Assembly (NCBI GenBank): GCA_964366455.1
Contig: CAYISZ010000014.1
Location: 1 to 19,054, forward strand
Length of the DNA stretch: 19,054 nt
Source of the DNA: CAZLQR01 sp964366455
GTDB lineage: Bacteria; Patescibacteriota; Microgenomatia; UBA1406; GWC2-37-13
Direction: 5' to 3'
A program made the translations under genes and the position numbers. Under the pieces are notes generated by a model that was given only the letters and a program-made list of their open reading frames with translations, did no database searches and was not told where the DNA came from. This document shows, piece after piece, positions 4,328 to 13,000 of this stretch (the first letter of the stretch is position 1; every line of letters starts with the position of its first letter).

Positions 4328-6913
4328 ATGTGCGGCATAGCTGGATTTTACGGATTTGAAAACAAAAAACTACTTAAGCAATTCTCAAAGGACATGGTTC
4401 ATCGAGGACCCGATGGAGAAGGAACCTTCGCCAATGATCATGTCTCGCTTCTTAGTAGGCGCTTGGCAATAATCGATCTTAAGACAGGGGACCAGCCAAT
4501 CTACAACGAAGATAAGACCATTGTAACGGTTAGTAACGGCGAAATTTATAACTATAAGCAACTTAGAAAGGAGCTTGAAGAACTAGGTCATCGTTTCAAA
4601 ACCCTTTCCGATACCGAGGTAATTGTTCACGCATATGAGCAGTGGGGTGAAGACTGCTTTGACAAGTTCAACGGTATGTTCGGTACCGCAATTTATGATA
4701 GCAACAAAGACAAGCTCGTACTCGCAAGAGATCATTTTGGAATAAAGCCTCTCTATTTTGCGCTGCTGCCAAATAAAAACTTGATTTTTGCTTCGGAGAT
4801 TAAGCCATTACTAAATTCAAAATTAATAAAAACAAGCCCGAACGAAAAAGTTCTGTATCGGTACTTAAGATATCGAGTTCATGACGATTCGCCAGAGACG
4901 TTCTTTGAGAACATATATCGTCTAATGCCAGGGCAGTACCTCACTATCAAAGGCTCAAGCATAACAAACGGCTATTTTTCAAAGTTGGAGGAAGATCTAA
5001 AAGCATTAGCCACCGACAATGGCCGAATAGAGAAAAGCAAAGATATGGTCGGTGCTTTTAAAGCGCAGTTGATTGAGGCGATAAAATTAAGATTGATTGC
5101 GGATGTTCCCGTTGGAACCTGCTTATCGGGTGGATTAGACTCCTCAACGGTTGTTAGCGTCGTAAATCAGCTACTTAAGAATAAAACAGACGAGGCCAGA
5201 TCGATAGGTACCGTTCAAAACTCTTTCTCGGCCGTATTCCCTGGCTCATCAAATGACGAAGAGAAGTACATAGACGAATTAATGAAGCTAATTAAAAATG
5301 GAGACGGTAAGATTAAAAGTTTTAAGGTTCAACCGAAGGTGGAGGACTTCTTTGCTGAAATCGAGGAGTTTGTTCGTACACAGGAGGAACCAACGATAAG
5401 CACAGGACCCTACGCTCAGTTTGCAGTAATGAAGGAAGCTAAAAAGCACGTGAAGGTACTGCTTGATGGCCAAGGCGCAGACGAAATGATGGCTGGTTAT
5501 CTTCCCTACTACTTTGTGTATCTCAAGCAGCTACATAAGCAAAAGAAGTACTTGACTCTATTGACCGAGGTGTTTTCATCGATCGATGTGATTTCAAAAT
5601 ATGTAAAAATAAAATTTTCCTCGGCATTTAATCAATCAAATCCCGTAAAGCTCTTAGGCAAGGCATTTCACAAAAAGAATTTCGGAACAAGTTTCGAAGT
5701 TAATAGTGACAATTTAAAGTTGCGTCTAATTCAGGACGTTTTTTATAACAGCCTGCCCTCGCTACTCAGATATGAAGATAAAAATAGCATGCGATTCTCA
5801 ATTGAGGGACGGGTTCCTTTCTTGGACATTGATCTAATTAAGTTGATCTTCAGTCTGCCTGATAAAGCAATTATCAAGATGGGATGGAACAAAAATATTC
5901 TTCGAGATGCAACGAAGGAATTGCTTCCTAAGTTGATCAGGAAACGTAGAAATAAGATTGGGTTTACGACACCTGAAGAAGAGTGGTTTATTCGAATGAA
6001 GAATCGAATTTATTCAATTTTTCTTTCACCTTCATTTGCTTCGAGACCTTACTTTAACCAAGCGCATGTACTCAGAGGATTTCAAAAGTTCATTGAGGGT
6101 AAGAATTCCGACACATTGCTATTCTGGAGATTGTTAAACGTTGAGTTGTGGTTGAGGGAGTTCTTTCCTAACAGTGACGAGTCTATAAAGTCCATAAAGC
6201 ATGAGAAGCCCGAAGAAATAAAGGTCGGAGATAAAACGTACAGCAGACATTTGATTAAAACTGATGTTTTTCAAAAGAACGACGACTTTGTCCGAAAGAT
6301 TACAGATCACGTTTTAAGCTCTAAGCTCTACGCTCCAAGGGGAAAGTGGTTTTTGGTTGTCTCAGAAAAAATAATAGCAATCTCACAAGGCCGATCGTAC
6401 TTCATCTGGGACATTAAAACGGGGCTTTGGGCAAAACTTCTTTCAAAATATGTAACCAAAACGCCGAATGGAATAGGACTTGGAAGTCAATGGACGATGC
6501 AGCTAGCAATTCAGGAAATTGGTTTGCCAAAAATATTATTTGCTGCCCTAGCAGCTGCAGTAACGAAACCCCTAGGAATCAAAGGGGTGTTTTATAACAT
6601 CGTAGGAGAGGCGGGAAGAGCAATCGATGGCCCAACCGAATACTCACTTTACCCCTCAAATGTCTCAGCAAAGTTAGCTCCTAAGAATCCAAAATGTGTT
6701 GCGAAAGAAATAGAAGATAAACTCAGAGAGGGATTGAAACTTTCTGATGAAAAACAGTTTCAGGGAGTGGTGATTATTGACGCTAACGATATAGGAAGGA
6801 ATATATTAGCAAACACAACTTCAGTTCCAGACGAAACTGTCAAAGAAATCTTCAGAGACAACCCAATGGGTCAAGGTACCGAACAAACCCCATTGACTGT
6901 TGTCACCGTATAA
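4328..6913 (+). CDS. asnB: Asparagine synthetase B fused to a CofE-like (F420-0:gamma-glutamyl ligase family) domain
   Basis: The 861-residue protein has two parts. Residues 1-615 are glutamine-hydrolysing asparagine synthetase. The N-terminal nucleophile is C2 in MCGIAGF, RGPDG is at 26-30, the PP-loop ATP motif SGGLDSS is at 267-273, GQGADE is at 381-386, and the typical RVPFLD is at 495-500. This half should convert Asp plus Gln plus ATP to Asn. Residues about 632-861 resemble the CofE-like F420-0:gamma-glutamyl ligase family (Pfam F420_ligase as I recall it): NDD at 651-653, VVSEKIIAISQGR at 677-689, a GIGLGSQWTMQLAIQEIGLP stretch at 715-734, KGVFYNI..GEAGRAIDGP at 752-769, VVIIDANDIG at 814-823 and NPMGQGTEQTPL at 845-856. 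AsnB normally ends near residue 620. The linker carries repeat words found elsewhere between genes. No F420 biosynthesis gene is visible, so what the second domain ligates is unknown. gatC follows 35 nt downstream. Confidence 0.85.
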   Translation: MCGIAGFYGFENKKLLKQFSKDMVHRGPDGEGTFANDHVSLLSRRLAIIDLKTGDQPIYNEDKTIVTVSNGEIYNYKQLRKELEELGHRFKTLSDTEVIVHAYEQWGEDCFDKFNGMFGTAIYDSNKDKLVLARDHFGIKPLYFALLPNKNLIFASEIKPLLNSKLIKTSPNEKVLYRYLRYRVHDDSPETFFENIYRLMPGQYLTIKGSSITNGYFSKLEEDLKALATDNGRIEKSKDMVGAFKAQLIEAIKLRLIADVPVGTCLSGGLDSSTVVSVVNQLLKNKTDEARSIGTVQNSFSAVFPGSSNDEEKYIDELMKLIKNGDGKIKSFKVQPKVEDFFAEIEEFVRTQEEPTISTGPYAQFAVMKEAKKHVKVLLDGQGADEMMAGYLPYYFVYLKQLHKQKKYLTLLTEVFSSIDVISKYVKIKFSSAFNQSNPVKLLGKAFHKKNFGTSFEVNSDNLKLRLIQDVFYNSLPSLLRYEDKNSMRFSIEGRVPFLDIDLIKLIFSLPDKAIIKMGWNKNILRDATKELLPKLIRKRRNKIGFTTPEEEWFIRMKNRIYSIFLSPSFASRPYFNQAHVLRGFQKFIEGKNSDTLLFWRLLNVELWLREFFPNSDESIKSIKHEKPEEIKVGDKTYSRHLIKTDVFQKNDDFVRKITDHVLSSKLYAPRGKWFLVVSEKIIAISQGRSYFIWDIKTGLWAKLLSKYVTKTPNGIGLGSQWTMQLAIQEIGLPKILFAALAAAVTKPLGIKGVFYNIVGEAGRAIDGPTEYSLYPSNVSAKLAPKNPKCVAKEIEDKLREGLKLSDEKQFQGVVIIDANDIGRNILANTTSVPDETVKEIFRDNPMGQGTEQTPLTVVTV
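6181..6199. repeat. Intergenic-type repeat word inside the fusion linker
   Basis: GTCTATAAAGTCCATAAAG matches 17445-17463, in the atpA-atpG gap, at 18 of 19 positions. Here it encodes residues 618-624 (ESIKSIK), exactly where AsnB ends and the CofE-like domain begins. Confidence 0.75.
6314..6336. repeat. AAGCTCTA repeat words inside the CofE-like domain
   Basis: Two AAGCTCTA-type words in tandem encode LSSKLYAP (663-670), in the loop before the VVSEKIIAISQGR strand. TAAGCTCTACG at 6322-6332 is the exact reverse complement of the words at the polX stop (1978-1988 and 1999-2009). Confidence 0.65.
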
Positions 6914-6936
6914 TACAAAGTGTCTTCAGCTTCGTA

Positions 6937-6942
6937 TATAAT
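6937..6942 (+). promoter_or_regulatory. -10 box of a leaderless gatC transcript
   Basis: A perfect TATAAT ends 6 nt before the gatC ATG. The -35 region is weak. The gat genes may therefore have their own start in addition to read-through from asnB. Confidence 0.5.
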
Positions 6943-6948
6943 GGGGTT

Positions 6949-7248
6949 ATGAAAAAGTCCCTTACTTCTGAAGAAGTTGAAAAACTTGCTAAGCTCTCCA
7001 ATCTTGTTTTGACCGATAAAGAAAAGAAGAAAATAGCTTCACAGTTCGGAGAAACTCTTGAGTATGTCGATAACCTCAAAGATCTAGATACTTCAAAAAT
7101 CAGTAGCCTAACCAATGTAACCGGGCAGGAAAATAAGTTCTTCGAGGATGGAGAAGAGAACAAGCGTTTATTAACTCAGGAGGAAGCGGTTGGAAATTCT
7201 AAAAGTAATAGGGAAGGGTTATTTGTTGTACCAAAAGTATTCAAATAA
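6949..7248 (+). CDS. gatC: Asp/Glu-tRNA amidotransferase subunit C
   Basis: A 99-residue GatC, the small subunit that wraps around GatA and GatB and stabilises the complex. The N-terminal SLTSEEVEKLAKLSNLVLTD (4-23) and the FGETLEYVDNLKDLDTS segment (33-49) are the usual GatC helices, and the C-terminal GLFVVPKVFK (90-99) matches the conserved R...VPKV end. Length is normal. The TAA stop shares its last base with the gatA ATG (TAATG), so translation is probably coupled. Confidence 0.93.
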   Translation: MKKSLTSEEVEKLAKLSNLVLTDKEKKKIASQFGETLEYVDNLKDLDTSKISSLTNVTGQENKFFEDGEENKRLLTQEEAVGNSKSNREGLFVVPKVFK

Positions 7249-8609
7249 TGAATCTACTAGGGAAGTCATTACTGGAACTGAAGGAGTTAGTTGACAACAA
7301 ACAACTAACCAATGAGGAACTTTGGAAATATTTCTCAACTAGGGTAGAGAAGTACGAAAAGGATTTGCATTGTTACGTTACTCCCCCATCGAAAGAAGGA
7401 AAAGGATTTCCGATAGCCTTCAAAGATAACTTCAGCACAAAAGGCATAAGAACCACCGCTTCTGCAAAGGTTTTAGAGAACTACATCCCTCCTTTTAACT
7501 CAACTGTCGTACAGAGACTTTTAGACAAACAGTTTGGTGTATTCGGCAAGACAAATCTTGATGCTTGGGCGCACGGCTCCTCTACCGAGACTTCGGACTT
7601 TGGACCAACAAACAATCCTTGGGACACTACAAGAGCACCGGGAGGTTCGTCCGGTGGATCTGCTGCTGTAACTGCAGCATATTTAGCTCCAGCAGCCATC
7701 GGCTCCGAGACTGCTGGCTCCATCAGATTGCCTGCGGCTTGGTGCGGTTTAGTAGGAATGAAACCCACCTATGGAAGAGTATCTCGATACGGAGTAGTAC
7801 CGATGGGATCTTCGTGGGACTGTCCGGGACCAATCACCAGAACCGTCGAAGATGCAGCCTACTTGCTTGAAATAATTCAAGGAGAAGACCTATATGACGC
7901 GACTACGTTGCAAGTTGAAAGTTCAAAGTTCAAAGTTCAAAGTTCAAGGAAAATGAAGATTGGAGTATGTAAGGATTATCTAGAAAATATAGATCCCGAT
8001 ATTATTAGGCGCTACGAGGAGACTATTGAAATTCTTAAGAAACTTGGTCACGAAATTATGCCTGTGAGCTTAATCTCTCCGAAGTATTCTGTCTCGGTAT
8101 ACATGATTTTACAAAGATCGGAGGTTTCGTCAAATTTAAATAGATATGATGGAATCAGGTATGGAAAAGACAGAACATTATTTGGTGAAGAAGCCAAACG
8201 AAGAATCATGTTGGGTACTCACAGTTTATCTCATGGATACTACGATCAATTTTATAAAAAGGCTGAGAAAGCGCGTCAGCTAATCATTCAAAACTTCGAA
8301 GCAGCATTTAAAACCGTAGACTTAATTTTTGCTCCCACTACCCCATCGACCGCAATCAAAAAAGGGGAGTTCGAGAAGTATCCATTCTTCGGAGAGATGA
8401 TGGATATTCTAAACGAGCCAGCCGCCGCCGCGGGAATTCCAGCAATCAGTATTCCTATGGGTCTGGACTCGAACAAGCTACCGATCGGACTTTCGTTTAT
8501 GGGCGGTAGACTAGAAGAAGAAAAGGTTCTGTCAATCGCCTACCAGCTTGAGAAGGAAACTAATTTTATGAATGTACGGGAAACATTATTAACTAAGTTT
8601 CCCGATTAA
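7248..8609 (+). CDS. gatA: Asp/Glu-tRNA amidotransferase subunit A
   Basis: The 453-residue amidase subunit releases ammonia from Gln for transfer to Asp-tRNA(Asn) or Glu-tRNA(Gln). The Ser-cisSer-Lys triad of amidase-signature enzymes is present with the right spacing: K59 (PIAFKDN), S134 (APGGSSGGSA) and nucleophile S158 (ETAGSIRLPA). The first Gly of the usual TGGS is Ala (A156). The protein is shorter than typical GatA (about 480), mainly because the helical stretch before PIAFKDN is cut to a few residues. Residues about 223-234 (VESSKFKVQSSR) come from four AAAGTTC tandem repeats in the loop before MKIGVCKDYL and have no counterpart in the family as I know it. It overlaps gatC by 1 nt and is followed by an 89-nt hairpin-rich gap before gatB. 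Confidence 0.95.
   Translation: MNLLGKSLLELKELVDNKQLTNEELWKYFSTRVEKYEKDLHCYVTPPSKEGKGFPIAFKDNFSTKGIRTTASAKVLENYIPPFNSTVVQRLLDKQFGVFGKTNLDAWAHGSSTETSDFGPTNNPWDTTRAPGGSSGGSAAVTAAYLAPAAIGSETAGSIRLPAAWCGLVGMKPTYGRVSRYGVVPMGSSWDCPGPITRTVEDAAYLLEIIQGEDLYDATTLQVESSKFKVQSSRKMKIGVCKDYLENIDPDIIRRYEETIEILKKLGHEIMPVSLISPKYSVSVYMILQRSEVSSNLNRYDGIRYGKDRTLFGEEAKRRIMLGTHSLSHGYYDQFYKKAEKARQLIIQNFEAAFKTVDLIFAPTTPSTAIKKGEFEKYPFFGEMMDILNEPAAAAGIPAISIPMGLDSNKLPIGLSFMGGRLEEEKVLSIAYQLEKETNFMNVRETLLTKFPD
7918..7945. repeat. In-frame AAAGTTC tandem repeat (4 copies) in gatA
   Basis: Four perfect 7-bp units at 7918-7924, 7925-7931, 7932-7938 and 7939-7945, flanked by partial units. They encode part of ESSKFKVQSS. The same unit occurs three times in gatB. 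Confidence 0.9.
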
Positions 8610-8619
8610 TAATTAATCA

Positions 8620-8682
8620 GTTAACGGGCTAATGAGTTAACGCGTTGAGAAAGAAAACCCGTTAACCCGTGAACACGTTAAC
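8620..8682. repeat. GTTAAC-rich imperfect inverted repeat between gatA and gatB
   Basis: Left arm 8620-8646 and right arm 8656-8682 are complementary at 21 of 27 positions plus one possible G-U, around a 9-nt purine-rich loop (8647-8655). GTTAAC occurs four times (8620, 8636, 8661, 8677). The arms are built from the GTTAAC word in imperfect tandem. Related GTTAAC words lie before atpD (18463 and 18479). No U-run follows. Confidence 0.8.
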
Positions 8683-8698
8683 AAACAAATAATAAATT

Positions 8699-9994
8699 AT
8701 GAAAAGTTGCACGCCAGTAATCGGACTTGAGATTCACGTTGAACTAAACACAAAAAGCAAGATGTTCTGTCAGTGCTCTGCTGATTACTTTGGAAAAAAG
8801 CCAAACACAAATACATGTCCTGTCTGCCTTGCCTTACCAGGTGCATTGCCAGTGCCAAACCGTAAAGCATTAGAGTGGTGCATCAAAATCGGTAAGGCTC
8901 TAAACTGCAAGATCAATCTAAAAACAAAGTTTGATCGCAAGCACTATTTCTATCCAGATCTTCCTAAGGGGTATCAGATTTCACAGTACGACGAACCTGT
9001 CGCAGTAAAAGGAAAACTTGGAAAATTTGGAATCACACGAGTACATATGGAGGAAGATACTGGTAAGCTACTTCACTCTGGAGATGACTCGCTTGTTGAT
9101 TTCAATCGCTCTGGAGTCCCACTGGTTGAAATTGTGACGGAACCTGACTTCACCAACTCAGAAGAAGTAAAAGAATTTCTTCAGCAGCTACACACAATAA
9201 TTCGCTACTTGGAAGTATCTGACGCAGATATGGAGAAAGGCTCAATGAGAATGGAGCCGAATATATCGCTTCGTAAATTCAAAGTTCAAAGTTCAAAGTT
9301 CAAAGATGAGCTGCCAAACTATAAAGTTGAGGTTAAGAACATTAATTCTTTCAACTTCGTTAAGCGAGCAATAGAGTTTGAAATTAAAAGACAGACAGAG
9401 CTACTCGAAAAAAGCGAAACACCAACTCAGGAAACACGAGGGTTCGATGAAAAGACAATGAAGACAGTTAGCCAAAGGTCAAAAGAAGAAGCTCACGACT
9501 ATCGATACTTCCCTGAACCCGATATTCCTCCAATGGTCTTCAAGCAGTCATACATTGACTCAATTGAGCTACCAGAACTGCCTTCTGCTAAGAAAGAAAG
9601 ATTTATTAAAAAATTAGAACTTAAGGAAGCTGACGCAGCAATCCTCACTCAAGATGTTGAAATTGCAAAATTCTTTGAAGAAGTATTGGCAAAAACGAAT
9701 GCATCACCGCAGTCAGTTGCAAATCTAATAGTGAACAAAAAACTATCAACAGAATCGAGTCCTGATGAATTTGCAAAACTTGCAGAAAATATGGCTAAAC
9801 CAAAGGAAACAGATCTTGCAAATTTGGGCGCTGCGATAAAGTCAGTTCTGTCAGCAAATCCTGAAGCAATTATAAACTTCAAAGCCGGCAAGGAAACGGT
9901 ACTAATGTTCTTAGTCGGTCAAGTAATGAAGGAAATGAAAGGCCAAGCCAACGCTTCACTGGTTAAAGAAGAACTTTTAAAATCTCTCAAGTAA
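8699..9994 (+). CDS. gatB: Asp/Glu-tRNA amidotransferase subunit B
   Basis: The 431-residue kinase/tRNA-binding subunit phosphorylates the Asp or Glu on the mischarged tRNA and accepts ammonia from GatA. IGLEIHVELNTKSKMFC is at 8-24, with the zinc-type cysteines C24, C26, C40 and C43 all present. DLPKGYQISQYD (87-98), MEEDTGKLLH (117-126), DFNRSGVPLVEIVTEPD (134-150) and DYRYFPEPD (267-275) are diagnostic. The tail (about 295-431) corresponds to the helical and YqeY-like tRNA-binding regions. It is slightly shorter than usual (about 475). Residues 193-202 (KFKVQSSKFK) are an insertion from three AAAGTTC repeats in a loop before VEVKNINSF. It has no Shine-Dalgarno sequence; a large hairpin lies upstream. 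The gene pair with gatA implies a GatCAB complex. Confidence 0.95.
   Translation: MKSCTPVIGLEIHVELNTKSKMFCQCSADYFGKKPNTNTCPVCLALPGALPVPNRKALEWCIKIGKALNCKINLKTKFDRKHYFYPDLPKGYQISQYDEPVAVKGKLGKFGITRVHMEEDTGKLLHSGDDSLVDFNRSGVPLVEIVTEPDFTNSEEVKEFLQQLHTIIRYLEVSDADMEKGSMRMEPNISLRKFKVQSSKFKDELPNYKVEVKNINSFNFVKRAIEFEIKRQTELLEKSETPTQETRGFDEKTMKTVSQRSKEEAHDYRYFPEPDIPPMVFKQSYIDSIELPELPSAKKERFIKKLELKEADAAILTQDVEIAKFFEEVLAKTNASPQSVANLIVNKKLSTESSPDEFAKLAENMAKPKETDLANLGAAIKSVLSANPEAIINFKAGKETVLMFLVGQVMKEMKGQANASLVKEELLKSLK
9281..9301. repeat. In-frame AAAGTTC tandem repeat (3 copies) in gatB
   Basis: Three perfect 7-bp units (21 bp, exactly 7 codons) preceded by a degenerate AAATTC unit and followed by AAAG. 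They encode KVQSSKF within an extra loop. The unit is identical to the gatA repeat. Confidence 0.9.
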
Positions 9995-9997
9995 TGG

Positions 9998-10034
9998 TAA
10001 GGTTACAGGGTACAAGTTTTGAGCTACAAGAATC
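9998..10034. repeat. TACAAG-word spacer before dnaE
   Basis: The 40-nt gap reads as imperfect repeats of GGTTACAGGG/GGTACAAG/GCTACAAG and ends AGCTACAAGAATC just before the dnaE ATG, echoing the TACAAGAAT that precedes asnB (4319-4327). No promoter or Shine-Dalgarno sequence is apparent. Confidence 0.5.
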
Positions 10035-13000
10035 ATGAGCTTCGTTCACCTACACTGCCACACTGAATACTCTCTCCTTGATGGAATGGCTCGAATGGAT
10101 GATATCATCGCTAAAGCTAAAAAGCACAACATGCCTGCAGTTGCAATTACTGACCACGGAAACCTTTATGGAGCCTTTCAGTTTTACTTAAGAGCGAAGG
10201 AAGCTGGAATTAAACCAATAATTGGAGTTGAAGCTTACAAAGCAAAAAGGTCAAGACATGATAAAGAATCTGGAATGGACAGAGACCAAAACCATTTGGT
10301 CCTATTAGCTAAAAACTATACCGGTTATCAGAACTTAATGAAACTGATAACAACAGCAAACTTAGAAGGGTTTTATTACAAGCCAAGAATTGATTTTGAA
10401 CTCCTTGAAAAGCATAGTGAGGGCCTTATCTGTCTGTCTGGCTGTCTTAACGGGGAAATCCCAGAACTTATTCTTCAGAACGACATCAAGAAGGCAGAAG
10501 AAGTTTTAAAAAAATACCTGAGTATATTCAAAGACAATTTTTACCTCGAGATGCAACGCCACCCAGGTGTTCCAGAATGCGACAATGTAAACAAAGAGCT
10601 TCTTAGAATGTCTAGAGAGTTCAGCGTTCCAATCGTAGCAACCAATGACATACACTACATTGAAAAGGACGATGCTTATGCTCAAGAGGTCTTACTCTGT
10701 ATTCAAACTGCTAGATCTATCCAAGAGCAGAATCGACCTCTTAGCATGGTTAATACACCAGACTACTACTTCAAGACTCCCGAGGAAATGAAGGCGGACT
10801 TCATTGATCTACCAGAAGCAATAGAGAATACAGTTAAAATCGCAGAGCTTTGTAACCTCGAAATTCCATACGGTAAATTAATAATTCCAACTTTTCCAAT
10901 TACAACGGGGCAAACACCGGAAGATTTCTTGAAGGAGCTTACCTTAAACAGTATCGACAGAGTTAAGGCCAATGACCAAGCGGAGGTAATTAAAAGAATC
11001 AACTACGAGCTAAGCATTATTAATCAGAAAGGTTTTGCTAATTATTTCTTGGTTGTCTCAGACTTTGTAAACTGGGCAAAAAAACAAGGAATCGCTGTAG
11101 GTCCTGGAAGAGGGTCTGCTGCTGGGTCGCTTGTGTCGTACTGTCTTAGAATCACCGATATTAATCCACTCGAATATAATCTGCCGTTCGAGCGTTTCTT
11201 AAATCCTGACAGACCTTCACCCCCCGATATCGACATCGATTTTGCCGATCGAAGAAGAGACGAAGTTATACAGTATGTGCGAAAGCGCTATGGTGACGAC
11301 AAAGTTGCGCAGATAATAACATTTGGTACTTTAGAGTCACGCATGGCAATCCGTGACGTTGCACGAGCGTTGGGTCATTCATACGGTACCGCTGACCGTA
11401 TCGCGAAAATGGTGCCTCCTCCTAAGCAAGGTTTTCATCTAAAATTGAAGCAAGCAATAGAAGAAACAGCAGAGTTAAAACTGGCATATACCACTGAACC
11501 TGAGACAAAAAAGATATTAGATATCGCCCAGCGACTCGAAAGCCTTCCACGTCATGCATCTGTTCATGCAGCAGGTGTGATTATTTCTGACAAACCACTC
11601 GTTGAGTATGTACCGTTACAACGTGAGCCAAAGGAAGAAAAAATTATCACCCAGTTCGACATGTATGATCTGGATTTGAATGCGGTTTCTGACAATAAAG
11701 CCCTAGGTTTGATGAAAATGGACTTTCTTGGACTTCGCAATTTAACTATTTTGGAAGATGCTTTAAAACTTGTTCAAAACTCAACAGGAACTCTAATCGA
11801 TATACATGAGGTTCCAGTTGACGATGTGAAAACTTTTGAGCTAATAAGTCGTGGTGATACTATTGGTGTTTTTCAGCTCGAATCAGCAGGAATGAGACGT
11901 CTTGCAAAGGATCTTAAACCAGAAAAAATCAGCGACATCATCGCAATGGTTGCGCTATTTAGACCAGGACCGATGGATCTTATTCCCTCATTCATTCAAG
12001 GTAAGGCTAATCCTAAGTCGGTGAGATACCCACATAAAGATCTTAAACCAGTATTGGAGGAAACCTACGGAATACTTGTCTTTCAAGAACAGGTGATGAA
12101 TATTGCTACCACTTTGGCGGGTTTTACGATGAGCGAGGCGGATCTTCTGCGAATGGCTGTCGGAAAGAAGAAAAAAGCATTGATGGAAAAGGGACGAAAG
12201 AACTTTATTGATGGTTGCGTAAGAAATGGCTATACAAAAGTTCTTGCAGATAAAATCTTTGGCTTTATAGAAAAATTTGCTGCTTATGGTTTTAACAAAG
12301 CTCACGCAGCGTCCTATGCGCTTATTGCCTATTGGACAGCGTATATGAAAGCTAATTATCCTGTTGAGTTTATGACCTCACTTCTTACTGCCGAGCTTCA
12401 AGGCGTTGCTGGACCAATGAGAGAGATAAAGATGGCACAGACTCTAGAGGAATGTAAGAAGATGGAGATTGTGGTTCTCCCACCGGACATAACCAAGTCT
12501 GACTCCAGTTTCACCATTGAAGACGGTGGAATTCGATTTGGACTTTCAGCAATAAAAAATGTTGGCCGTTCTGCTATTGAAGCGATTGTCGAAGCAAGAG
12601 AAGTTAAGCAATTTGAAAGTTTCACTGATTTTCTCCGCAGAGTAGATCTTCGAAGAGTAAATAAGAAAACTGTAGAAAGCTTAATTAAAGCATCTGCATT
12701 CCAAGCTTTTTCTAACAGAGCTACTTTGCTCGCTAATTACCCCACTTTAGTAAGGGATGTCCAGAGCTCAAGGGAAACTCAAGACAAGGGACAGTTTGAT
12801 TTATTTCTTGATGAGAGTGATGCTACCCAAACTCAAGATATGTTTGAGCAACTCCCAGAACTAACCGAAGATGAAATTTACTCAATGGAGCGAGAGGTAA
12901 TTGGCTTTTTGCTTAACAAGAATCCTCTAATAAAATTTGCTGAGATAATCGAAAAAAAAGCGACAAAAAAAATCGGCCTATTAACGGTTGATGACATAAA

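Noticed and set aside
7911..7949. CRISPR array from the AAAGTTC repeats
   Set aside because: Units are 7 bp, without spacers, and lie in frame in gatA.
11988..12305. 105-residue minus-strand frame inside dnaE
   Set aside because: Shadow of the conserved DnaE fingers region.
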